Notes under the pieces: generated by a model
The model's database searches: none
Seen by the model: only the letters and a program-made list of their open reading frames with translations
Told to the model about the DNA's origin: nothing
Shown: piece after piece, positions 53,614 to 61,643 of the stretch
Position numbering within the stretch: position 1 is the stretch's first letter
How the letters are laid out: the number at the start of each line of letters is the position of its first letter
Program-made: the position numbers and the translations under genes
Assembly: GCA_023425025.1 (NCBI GenBank)
Contig: JAFADG010000027.1
Location: 1-64,000, forward strand
DNA: 64,000 nucleotides
Reading direction: 5' to 3'
From: Bacillota bacterium
Lineage (GTDB): Bacteria; Bacillota; Clostridia; Christensenellales; Aristaeellaceae

Positions 53614-54342
53614 TCAGTTGATCTCCATTTTTATGCCCGTTGGGAAAAGCTCACCGTTGTTCAACCGGTACGCGGCATCCGCATATGCAAGGGCGCCGGT
53701 TTCGTGTGTGACAAGAAGCACCGCGGCACCGCCATTGGCAGCGTCCCGCAAAAGACCGAGAACGGTTTTTGTGCTTTCATCGTCCAGATCGCCGGTCGGC
53801 TCATCCGCCAGGATTACATCCGGCTGCTGTGCCAGGGCCCGCGCGATGGACATACGGCGCAGCTCGCCGCCGGACAGCTCCCCTGGCATGGCGCTGTGCA
53901 GATGCCCAATGCCAAGACGGTTAAGAAGCAATTCTGCTATTTCGGCTACGTCCTGCGTTCCATCCGCTGTTTTTTGCTGCTTGGCCAACCCATTATCCTG
54001 CAGCACACGGGGGAGAAGGATATTCTCCATCACCGTCAGGGTGTCCAGCACCGCCCTGCCCTGCGGAATCACGCCCATACGGCGGCTGCGGACAGCGCAA
54101 AGCCCTTCATCCGGCAAAGCATACAAGTCGATATCGTCAAGAAACACTTTGCCCGTCGTCGGGGTAAGCAAGCCCGACAGGATGTTCAGCAAGGTCGTCT
54201 TTCCGCTGCCCGAGCGGCCGAGCAGTACGGTAAGAGACCCATCCGGAATCGCAACGTCTGCCGGCTGAACAGCCAGAAAGTGATTGCTCGGCCCCGTTGC
54301 GCGGAAATACCGCATGCTGATATTCTCTGCCCTGATCGCCAT
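53614..54342 (-). CDS. LolD/MacB-type ABC ATPase (second pair of the iron locus)
   Basis: 242 residues. Walker A GRSGSGKTT, signature LSGGELRR, Walker [17 protein letters not shown]-loop VTHETGALAYAD, typical of FtsX-partner ATPases. It follows its permease (54346) by three bases. In the FTR1/P19 context the pair probably works in the same metal-handling process, but MacB-type pairs do not always transport. Confidence 0.92.
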   Translation of the reverse strand: MAIRAENISMRYFRATGPSNHFLAVQPADVAIPDGSLTVLLGRSGSGKTTLLNILSGLLTPTTGKVFLDDIDLYALPDEGLCAVRSRRMGVIPQGRAVLDTLTVMENILLPRVLQDNGLAKQQKTADGTQDVAEIAELLLNRLGIGHLHSAMPGELSGGELRRMSIARALAQQPDVILADEPTGDLDDESTKTVLGLLRDAANGGAAVLLVTHETGALAYADAAYRLNNGELFPTGIKMEIN

Positions 54343-54345
54343 GGT

Positions 54346-55551
54346 TTAGTTGCCCTCCTTTAGAATGGTACCGGTTTCCACCCGGCTCAAGCGGTAAGCC
54401 GCATAGCCGGATGCGGCCGGTCCCGCCGCCATGGTGATGAGCAGGGTGGCCGCTGCCACAAGCAGTGCCGGCCAGAAGGAAGGCGTCAGGAACGGCAGGC
54501 CAAGCCGGCTTTCGATCAGGCTGCCAAAGGGGAATACCACCGCCGCGCCCAGCAGAATGCCGAGCACGCCGCCCGAAAGACTCAGATATGCCGCCTCTTG
54601 GAGGATCATGCTTAAGAGCGTGCGGCGTGAAGCGCCAACCATGCGCAGCACGGCAAATTCCCGCTTGCGCTCGTTGATCAGCAGGCAGAACGCCGCAAAT
54701 AGAATTGCAAACGCAAGCACCCAGAGGAAGATCATCAATCCGGCAGCGGTTGATGCAATGCCGGCCAGACTATCGGATACGCCGGTCAGCATACTTTTCG
54801 TCTGCACTGCCTCCACCTTGCGGATGTGCAAATTGATATCGTTTGTAACAGCCTGTGCGCTATAGCCGCCCTTTACCTTGATATATACCGCGGAAATCAC
54901 TTCATCGGGGCTGCCGGTGATCTTCAGGCTATTGCCCTGTTTCTCGGAAGCATTCATTAACAGGCGGATGGTATCCATACTGGTATAGACAGCCGTATCC
55001 AGCCCTGTGCCGGTGCTTTCAAGCTGCGCCACCACGTTGCAGTTCTCGTTATAGATGCGCAGCTTGCTGCCGGTTTGTGCGTTGATCTTGCTACCGACCA
55101 CCACATCCCTTTCCCCAAGCTCCTTTTGATATCGCTGAGAGATCCAGGGTTGGATGGTAAAATCCGTTGCCTGGTCGATGCCGATCACCTGCACGGACAC
55201 GGAGCAGCAGTCTGCACGCAGGGAGGAAAGGAATACTTGCGGCGACGCTTTCTCAACGCCCTTGAGGGCAGATACCTGATCCAGGATGGCACGGTCCATG
55301 TAAAAATAGCCTGTGGTGCCCTGCAGCAGCATGTTGTCCAGATTGACCTTTGACTTTGCGGAAGCCGGCACAACGATGACATCCGCCCCAAGCCGCGCCT
55401 CCAGGCCATTCAGACCGCTGCGAAGGCTGAGCACAACGATGGATCCGCCAAAGATGGAAAACGCCAGAAAGGCTACCAGTGCCAGCAGCGCGAAGGTTCT
55501 GGCCGGCTTGCGGCGCAGGTTTCGAAACGGCAGGCTGCGCATATCTATCAT
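54346..55551 (-). CDS. FtsX/MacB-type ABC permease (iron locus, third permease)
   Basis: 401 residues from the ATG at 55551 (MIDMRSLPFRNLRRKPARTFALLALVAF) after AGGAGAAG; the longer upstream frame is the shadow of the DUF4418 gene. One N-terminal helix, a large external domain (GADVIVVPASAKSKVNLDNMLLQGTTGYFYMDRAIL), and three C-terminal helices with the FtsX signature RKREFAVLRMVGASRRTLLSMIL. The external domain includes paired cysteines (ADCCSVSVQ). Overlaps the DUF4418 stop by four bases. Confidence 0.9.
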   Translation of the reverse strand: MIDMRSLPFRNLRRKPARTFALLALVAFLAFSIFGGSIVVLSLRSGLNGLEARLGADVIVVPASAKSKVNLDNMLLQGTTGYFYMDRAILDQVSALKGVEKASPQVFLSSLRADCCSVSVQVIGIDQATDFTIQPWISQRYQKELGERDVVVGSKINAQTGSKLRIYNENCNVVAQLESTGTGLDTAVYTSMDTIRLLMNASEKQGNSLKITGSPDEVISAVYIKVKGGYSAQAVTNDINLHIRKVEAVQTKSMLTGVSDSLAGIASTAAGLMIFLWVLAFAILFAAFCLLINERKREFAVLRMVGASRRTLLSMILQEAAYLSLSGGVLGILLGAAVVFPFGSLIESRLGLPFLTPSFWPALLVAAATLLITMAAGPAASGYAAYRLSRVETGTILKEGN

Positions 55552-55967
55552 GTTTTCTTCTCCTGCCGCCCACGATTGTGCTGGATGACCGCGTCCACGG
55601 CTGACAGCACGCCGATGAGTACTGCTATCAAAACAGCGGCCGGCTTCATGATCGTGTTGCAGCGCATGGTTGCCATCATGCACAGGGGAATCACCGCGCC
55701 TGGCGTCAGCGCGGCCAGCAGCGCGGTTGGTATCATCGACAGCGAGACGCCCTCCCGCATTTTCGCATTGCAGGAAAATATGCCGACCACCGCCTGGACA
55801 GTTAGAACGATGCCCAGGCCGGCCAATACAAGTCCCGCCCAGTGACAGGTGCCAAAGTTCCCGTCCGCATGCACGCACGGCTGCATGAATGTGAAAGTAC
55901 CGACGGTCATAAGCAGTGAGAGCGCCGCCCGTACATAGTCCAGTATCGAAATGCCCCGGTTCTTCAT
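55548..55967 (-). CDS. DUF4418 membrane protein
   Basis: 139 residues, four membrane helices, with conserved-looking cysteines (FMQPCVHADGNFGTCHWAG; LCMMATMRCNTIMKP). Matches DUF4418, a family of unknown function that I associate with MacB-like ABC systems in Firmicutes. It lies between the two ATPase/permease groups of the iron locus and is translationally coupled to the permease at 54346. Confidence 0.8.
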   Translation of the reverse strand: MKNRGISILDYVRAALSLLMTVGTFTFMQPCVHADGNFGTCHWAGLVLAGLGIVLTVQAVVGIFSCNAKMREGVSLSMIPTALLAALTPGAVIPLCMMATMRCNTIMKPAAVLIAVLIGVLSAVDAVIQHNRGRQEKKT

Positions 55968-56018
55968 TGTCGCGCCTCCATGCCGCTTTTTCGCTGTCCG
56001 GGCTGCTGCGTGCTCGTG

Positions 56019-56702
56019 TCACTCCGCCTTTTTCCCAAAGGCAGCGTTGTGGATTTCCCGGGCGACACGGCCGTGCTCCAGCACAATGGTCCGCTGTGCG
56101 GCTTGGGCAACCTCAGGATCATGGGTCACGACGATCAGCGTCGTCCCTTCCTTGTGCAGCTGACTGAAAAGGTCAAGCACGATGCTTTCGTTTGCCTCAT
56201 CCAGGTTGCCGGTCGGCTCATCGGCCAGAATCAGCTCCGGGTGGTTGATGAGCGCGCGGGCTACGCAGACGCGCTGCTGTTCGCCGCCGGACAGCTGGCT
56301 GGGCAAGTGGCGCGCACGGTCCCGCAGGCCGACGCGGCCCAACGCCTCCAGCGCTTCATCCTCTTCCGGCATGGAGTGGTAGTATTGGGAGACCATCACA
56401 TTCTCCACGGCAGTCAGGTAATTGACCATGTGAAATTGCTGAAAGATCAAGCCGATCTTGTCCCGGCGGATATCCGTCAGCTTTTTGCCGCTTTCCTTGG
56501 AGATATCCATGCCGTCCATCAGCACCTCGCCCATGGAGGGCTTATCCATGCAGCCGATGATGTTCATCATGGTGCTCTTGCCGGATCCGGACGGACCCAT
56601 GATGGCGATCCACTCGCCCTGATCAACGTGAATGCTCACGTCATCCAGGGCCTTTAGTGTGCCATAGATCTTGGAAATGTTCTTCAGTTCCAGAAGGCGC
56701 AT
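56019..56702 (-). CDS. LolD/MacB-type ABC ATPase (first pair of the iron locus)
   Basis: 227 residues. Walker [28 protein letters not shown], signature LSGGEQQR, Walker [17 protein letters not shown]-loop [15 protein letters not shown]. Corresponds by position to the ATPase of Campylobacter-type FTR1/P19 loci, serving the two FtsX permeases at 56739 and 58240. Confidence 0.93.
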   Translation of the reverse strand: MRLLELKNISKIYGTLKALDDVSIHVDQGEWIAIMGPSGSGKSTMMNIIGCMDKPSMGEVLMDGMDISKESGKKLTDIRRDKIGLIFQQFHMVNYLTAVENVMVSQYYHSMPEEDEALEALGRVGLRDRARHLPSQLSGGEQQRVCVARALINHPELILADEPTGNLDEANESIVLDLFSQLHKEGTTLIVVTHDPEVAQAAQRTIVLEHGRVAREIHNAAFGKKAE

Positions 56703-56738
56703 ATGCTTGTTCTCCTTATGTTTACTTGACGGATGGGT

Positions 56739-58202
56739 TTACTCGCCCTTGAGCACCAGCGCGGGGTCAATCGCTACCGCATGCCTGATAGGCAGCAGGC
56801 ATGACGCGCCGGTGACGGCCATGGAAACAAGAATCGTGGCGGGTAGCAGCAGCGGCTGGAAGAGGATGGAGGAACCGAACACATTCACGCTCACCACCTG
56901 CGCGAAAGCGAAGCCCAGCAATGCGCCCAATACGCCGCCAAGCACGCCCAGGAACAGGACCTCGCCCAGGAACTCCGCCCGGATGCTGTTGTCGGAGGCG
57001 CCAAGCGCCTTGCGCAAGCCGATCTCCTTGCGCCGTTCCGATATCACGGCCATCATCGTCGTGGATACGCAGATCATTGTCAGCAGCAGCACGACTGCCG
57101 TAACCAGGAAGACCAGCGCCTGCAGCTTGGACAGCACCGCTGTTTCGGAGCGGGTCACACGCTTGACAAGCCGCGGGATCACGCCGCTGCTTCCCGCCCG
57201 GATGGCGGAAACGTACTGCTCCAGCTCGTCCTGCGCCGCCGATACGCTAAGCTCCACAACATCCAGGCTGTCTGCTTCGCCCGTCAGCGCGGCCATGTCA
57301 TGAAGGGAGAGGAATAGATAGCCTTCTTCGTCGCCGCCGGTGTCAAGAATGCCGACGACAGTAAAATTGATAGTTCTGTCCGTGGCGGTGCCAACCGCCG
57401 TGCGGGCAGTATTAACGGCTTCTATTACGGCGGCGGAAGTCAGCGTGGCGCCTGAAAGGACATCCACATCCGAACCTGATGCTACGGGGATGCTTTTGCC
57501 GGTGAATTGATTGGTAAACGGCAGCTGCGCGCACGCACCGCCGATCTCGTCCGTCTGGCTGGAGGCGTCCACTTCAACGGATTCGATGCGGGCTTCATCA
57601 TCCAGCCGCACGGTCACATAAACCATGCCGCCGCCCCAGCCTTCCGCGCTGCCGCTGAGTGTGGCCCCCGGCACCAGCGCAGCTGCCTGTGTGCCGCCCA
57701 AAGACGCTGTGGCCGCCGGCTTATAGGTCAATTCCATAACGCTTTTGAGCTTTACACCAATGGCCTCGGCGATTTCCTTGCCCACCAGCACCTCCCGCTC
57801 ACTTTCCGGGTAACGGCCTTCCACACGGAAGTAGGGGCTGGTTTTCTGTACCTGCCCAAAATCAGTACCGGCCGCCATAAACGACTGCTGGCGCTTTATC
57901 ATGTCCAGCCGCACATAACGATAGGGCGCGGCGCCGACCAGCTGATCCTGCGCTATAGCGGTCAGCGCGTTTTGGGCGGCGTCCGATGTCAGCGTTTCTC
58001 CATCATCGGGCAGCAGGATCATATTCGCTCCGTAATTTCGGAACTGCGCGCCCATCTGACGCGGCACGTCGTAATAAATGGTAACGAGCCCGGAGAGAAT
58101 GGTCGCGCCGATGGCGATGGACAGCAGCGCCACCAGCATGCGCGAACGCCGCCGCAGTAATGACGCGGTGATCATTCGCAGGAACATCTTTCTTCTGTTC
58201 AT
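56739..58202 (-). CDS. FtsX/MacB-type permease with an inserted FMN-binding (SGAT) domain
   Basis: 487 residues from the ATG at 58202 (MNRRKMFLRMITASLLRRRSRM). N-terminal helix, external domain, three C-terminal helices (ISERRKEIGLRKALGASDNSIRAEF). Within the external part, residues about 165-262 form an FMN_bind-type domain (GGMVYVTVRLDDEARIESVEV, TDEIGGACAQLPFTNQFTGKS). Its motif VDVLSGATLTSAAVIEAVN places Thr253 where ApbE-type transferases attach FMN covalently. FMN-bearing FtsX permeases have been linked to extracytosolic iron reduction in FTR1/P19-like loci (family knowledge). ApbE is not in this window. Confidence 0.87.
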   Translation of the reverse strand: MNRRKMFLRMITASLLRRRSRMLVALLSIAIGATILSGLVTIYYDVPRQMGAQFRNYGANMILLPDDGETLTSDAAQNALTAIAQDQLVGAAPYRYVRLDMIKRQQSFMAAGTDFGQVQKTSPYFRVEGRYPESEREVLVGKEIAEAIGVKLKSVMELTYKPAATASLGGTQAAALVPGATLSGSAEGWGGGMVYVTVRLDDEARIESVEVDASSQTDEIGGACAQLPFTNQFTGKSIPVASGSDVDVLSGATLTSAAVIEAVNTARTAVGTATDRTINFTVVGILDTGGDEEGYLFLSLHDMAALTGEADSLDVVELSVSAAQDELEQYVSAIRAGSSGVIPRLVKRVTRSETAVLSKLQALVFLVTAVVLLLTMICVSTTMMAVISERRKEIGLRKALGASDNSIRAEFLGEVLFLGVLGGVLGALLGFAFAQVVSVNVFGSSILFQPLLLPATILVSMAVTGASCLLPIRHAVAIDPALVLKGE

Positions 58203-58239
58203 GTTTGCAATCCGCCCTCTTTTCCTTATGCCGTGGCCA

Positions 58240-59544
58240 TTACGCTTTGCTGCCGTGCAGCACTTGCGCCGGATCCAGGCGAAGCACCATGCGGATGGCC
58301 GGCAGGCTGCCCGCAAAGGTCACCAAAGAGATGAGTACCGCAACGATGGGAATGACCATGATCTTCATCTCAATGGCGGAACCGAATACGCTGTGCCCGA
58401 TCAATTGCGCAAAGCCGAAACCCAGGAAGTAGCCGGCCACGCCGCCTGTGAGTGCGGTGATCAGAATTTCGGTCATCACCAGGCCCGTAATGGAACGGTC
58501 ATGCGCGCCAATGGCCTTCAACAGGCCAATCTCCTGGGAGCGCTCCATCACGCTGGCAGTGACCAGGTTGGAAATACCCAAGGCCGAACCGACCAGGCTA
58601 AGCGCCGTGATCAGTATCATCAGCAGCTGCGTCTTGTTAAGAATAGCGCCTTCAGAATCCGCCACCTGCCGTACGGCCGATGCCACGGCTCCCGTGATGA
58701 CCTCCTGAATCTGGTAGCAGATGGCGCTCACATAGGCGGTGCAGTACCAGGTTTCATAATCGCGGATAGACAGTGCCGCGGGATTCTGGGCCGCGCGGCG
58801 TGCCAGATCATTGTCCGGGGTGGTCAGGGCACTCACCTCGATAGAGGCTACTTTGCCGTGAAGGTCACACAACGCTTGTACAAGGTCCAGCGGCGCATAG
58901 ATTTGTTCATCCTCGGCGCCACCCGCGTCAAAGATGCCGGCCACGGTCACTTCCCGCAAAGCGGAAGCGCCGGCCAGCGTAAGCCGGTCGCCGGCCTTCA
59001 ACGCAAGGCGCTGTGCTAGCAAAGCGCCCAGCATCACGCTGTTCTGCGCGCCGGGCATCTGTTGGTCGATCCATGCGCCGTCCGATATATCCCACCAGCT
59101 GCGCAGCCCGGTCACGCCCGCGTCCAGCGATTCGCCCGTGGGCAAATCAAGATGGTGGTTGAACCATGTGCCCACAACCTCGGCGGTACTGCCATCGGGC
59201 AGGGAAGCCTGCGTATTAAGAAAAGGCGAGAAATCCACAATGTTGAAGGCCCAGAAGATGGTCTTCAGCTTGCCCAGCTCGTCTTCCCGCAGGTATGCTT
59301 TGTTCAGCTCGGCGCCGCTTTCGCCTTCCACATGATAAATGGCTGCAAGCAAGGAAGAATCCTTTGGTTTGACGGTGATGTTCGCGCCATAGGTTTTCAG
59401 CTCCTGATTCACCTTATCGCCCACATCCAGCATGGTATTGAGCATGGCGGTGGCCAGGGAAGCCCCCAGCGCAATGGTGAAGGCAATCAGCAGCATCTTT
59501 CCCCTTTGGCGGAAGAGAGCGCCCTTGATCATTCTGAAAAACAT
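58240..59544 (-). CDS. FtsX/MacB-type ABC permease of the FTR1/P19 locus
   Basis: 434 residues. N-terminal helix (GKMLLIAFTIALGASLATAMLN), external domain rich in Trp (GTWFNHHLDLPTGES, RSWWDISDGAWIDQQ), then three helices with the RSQEIGLLKAIGAHDRSITGLV signature. No FMN motif. It pairs with 56739 in the position of Cj1661/Cj1662 of Campylobacter. It starts 13 bases after the DUF2318 gene ends. Confidence 0.9.
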   Translation of the reverse strand: MFFRMIKGALFRQRGKMLLIAFTIALGASLATAMLNTMLDVGDKVNQELKTYGANITVKPKDSSLLAAIYHVEGESGAELNKAYLREDELGKLKTIFWAFNIVDFSPFLNTQASLPDGSTAEVVGTWFNHHLDLPTGESLDAGVTGLRSWWDISDGAWIDQQMPGAQNSVMLGALLAQRLALKAGDRLTLAGASALREVTVAGIFDAGGAEDEQIYAPLDLVQALCDLHGKVASIEVSALTTPDNDLARRAAQNPAALSIRDYETWYCTAYVSAICYQIQEVITGAVASAVRQVADSEGAILNKTQLLMILITALSLVGSALGISNLVTASVMERSQEIGLLKAIGAHDRSITGLVMTEILITALTGGVAGYFLGFGFAQLIGHSVFGSAIEMKIMVIPIVAVLISLVTFAGSLPAIRMVLRLDPAQVLHGSKA

Positions 59545-59556
59545 ACGCGCATCTCC

Positions 59557-60849
59557 TTATTTGAATTCTTTCCCGCCGGCAAGCACAGCTTCAAGCGGGA
59601 TCATGATCTGCCCGTCCGCCACCCGGTATTCCAGGGGAATCGGGTTGCACCCACCCTTGAAACCGATGGTATTGATGTTCATCACCACATCGCAGCGCTT
59701 GCAAACCACCTGGCCATTGCGCTCAAAATAGCCGGCATCACCGCATACCTCACAGGCATCCAGCCCCACGCCATAGGCGGCGGAGCCGGGCTTGCGTATG
59801 ATGATCCAGCGGATAGCAACGTCATTTTCCCAAATGTATTCAAATCGGTGGAGGTGTCCGTCTTCAACCTGCGTCAGCGGTATGTACACATTGCCGTCCG
59901 CAATCGTGTACGCCTCCGGCGGGGAGAGTTCGATCACACGGCTGTCATAGGCCCTGACCACCGTCAAATTCAAAATTGCCAGAATAAAGCAGACAAAAAC
60001 TGCCGCCGCCTGGCGGCGGTTGCGCCGGCAAATGGATTTGAGCTTGCGATGCTGCGCGGGATTGCTATAAGGTTCCGTTACGCGCAGATGACGCAGGTAC
60101 AGCACAAGGGGAATCATCAGTGCCAGTCCCGCCACAATAATGCTGAACAGCAGCGTGTTGTTGGCTACAAAGCCGGAAAACGGGAACACCCACGGATAAT
60201 CCGCCTTACTGTAGTCCGGGAAAAAGCCCGGCAGCCACTTGGCCCGGGTCAGCCATGGGCGAAGCGCCTGCCCAAAGCAGCGCACGGCGTTGGCAAGCGT
60301 TGCGAGGGTCAAAACGGCCAGCAACAACGAAAGGTGATGCGGCGAAACCGCGCACCGGTATAGATACCGCATGAAAACAAAGAGAAGGATCAGTGCCAGC
60401 AGCCATCCAATGAGGCGCACGAGATAATCCACCGAGAGGATGCCATTTCCCGCCGTATCGAACAGGAATGGGTAAGCCATAACGTCCGGCATCTCATAAA
60501 AAATGAGCAGGGCCGATAAAACAGCCGCCAGCAAGCAGGGAATGATGCCGCCCACGCTTGACTGAGGCTGCTTTTTTCTTCCGAAAGTCATGGAAAAAAT
60601 GATAAACAGCACGCTGACGGCGATGGTCGCGATAAATATCCACAGGTTCCATTGGTTGGTGTAAATCAGTTTGGTGGTATTTTTCACAACGGCCATGACG
60701 GCAGACGCCGCAAGCCCAACCCCAATGCCTGCAAAGAGAAAAATCCGGCCCCTGCGGTTCCATGCCATCCCGCAAAACGCATAGAGCAGACTGATCAGCG
60801 TTGCCGGAATAAGCAAGTCTTCCGTGACTGTGACGATGTACTTCAGCAC
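59557..60849 (-). CDS. DUF2318 Fe-S membrane protein
   Basis: 430 residues. About eight membrane helices in the first 330 residues, then an external C-terminal DUF2318 domain with Cys366-x2-Cys369 (CEVCGDAGYF), Cys383-x2-Cys386 (CKRCDVVMNINTIGF) and KGGCNPIPL (Cys401). DUF2318 proteins are regular partners of P19 and FTR1 and are proposed to pass electrons for iron reduction or oxidation. The membrane part may relay electrons from quinone or a cytosolic donor. Confidence 0.9.
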   Translation of the reverse strand: MLKYIVTVTEDLLIPATLISLLYAFCGMAWNRRGRIFLFAGIGVGLAASAVMAVVKNTTKLIYTNQWNLWIFIATIAVSVLFIIFSMTFGRKKQPQSSVGGIIPCLLAAVLSALLIFYEMPDVMAYPFLFDTAGNGILSVDYLVRLIGWLLALILLFVFMRYLYRCAVSPHHLSLLLAVLTLATLANAVRCFGQALRPWLTRAKWLPGFFPDYSKADYPWVFPFSGFVANNTLLFSIIVAGLALMIPLVLYLRHLRVTEPYSNPAQHRKLKSICRRNRRQAAAVFVCFILAILNLTVVRAYDSRVIELSPPEAYTIADGNVYIPLTQVEDGHLHRFEYIWENDVAIRWIIIRKPGSAAYGVGLDACEVCGDAGYFERNGQVVCKRCDVVMNINTIGFKGGCNPIPLEYRVADGQIMIPLEAVLAGGKEFK

Positions 60850-60866
60850 CTTGTATGCCTCCCGTT

Positions 60867-60966
60867 ATAGGCCTTATGGACAAACTACTGACACGCAATC
60901 CCCCGCGATTGCGTGTCAGTAGAAATTTGGCGGGTTGTATTGATTGTCCATGATTGATAGGCCTTA
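60867..60966. repeat. Approximately 100-bp inverted-repeat element between the DUF2318 and P19 genes
   Basis: A perfect 16-bp stem (CTACTGACACGCAATC, 60885-60900, with 60907-60922) has a six-base loop. Outside it lies ATGGACAA (60876-60883) against TTGTCCAT (60944-60951), and the ends carry ATAGGCCTTA at 60867-60876 and 60957-60966. The nested arms and flanking repeats look like a MITE-like insertion or a long processing hairpin within the operon. Confidence 0.55.
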
Positions 60967-60981
60967 GCCCGCCGGAAATAA

Positions 60982-61530
60982 TTACCACTCCTGCGGAATG
61001 TACTCCCAACCTTCGAAGGTCACGGTCAGGGGCTCCGTCCAGAAACGGCCCGGTACGCCGGTCTCAGCATCAACGTGCAGCAGATAACCGTTCTCCTCAG
61101 AGCTGTGGATTGTGAAGATTACCGTGTAGGTATCAGCGTTGGGCAGGGCGATATTGGCGCCATAGTGCGGTCCGTCGCTGGCAGCCATCGCCATGAAGGT
61201 GCCCTCAGCAGCCACCTTGCCGTCAGAGCCGATGATCTTGTAGTCAACGGTCAGATAGGGAACCCAGTCACCCACGCCGAAGCCCAGATCATTCTCGTTG
61301 GCGGAAATATCAGCCTCGATGTGCAGGTCGGCCTCCTCCACGGACAGGCCGGCTTCCGCCTTGGGCTCCATTTCAACAGGCTGGAAATACACAGCAGCTA
61401 CATGCAGAACGCCGACATCCTGCTCCTCGCCGATGGGGAATTCATCAAAACCGACCTCTTCCGCGGCCAGCGCGGCGGTGCAGCCCAGCGTCATCATGGC
61501 AGCCAGAATCAGAGCAAGAAGTTTCTTCAT
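60982..61530 (-). CDS. P19/Tpd family periplasmic iron-transport protein
   Basis: 182 residues from the ATG at 61530, after AAGGAGG. Signal peptide with LGC at residues 15-17 (not a strict lipobox) or cleavage after ALAA. Matches the iron transporter/Tpd family: GVLHVAAVYFQPVEMEP, EADLHIEADISANENDLGFGVGDWVPYLTVDY, DGPHYGANIALP, YTVIFTIHSS. Histidines and methionine in these motifs bind copper and iron in P19. It partners FTR1, which is encoded 113 bases upstream. Confidence 0.93.
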   Translation of the reverse strand: MKKLLALILAAMMTLGCTAALAAEEVGFDEFPIGEEQDVGVLHVAAVYFQPVEMEPKAEAGLSVEEADLHIEADISANENDLGFGVGDWVPYLTVDYKIIGSDGKVAAEGTFMAMAASDGPHYGANIALPNADTYTVIFTIHSSEENGYLLHVDAETGVPGRFWTEPLTVTFEGWEYIPQEW

Positions 61531-61643
61531 TATAAGTTTCCTCCTTTTTGTGATCATCCGCGTAAACGCGGACTGTGTTTCCCCATATATACCAGGAAGG
61601 ATGCACCGCGCGGGGCAATGCAGCCGCCCGAAGGTATCAGTGG

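Noticed and set aside
55552..56022. N-terminal extension of the FtsX permease at 54346
   Set aside because: It overlaps the DUF4418 gene in another frame and has no membrane-protein character; AGGAGAAG precedes the ATG at 55551.
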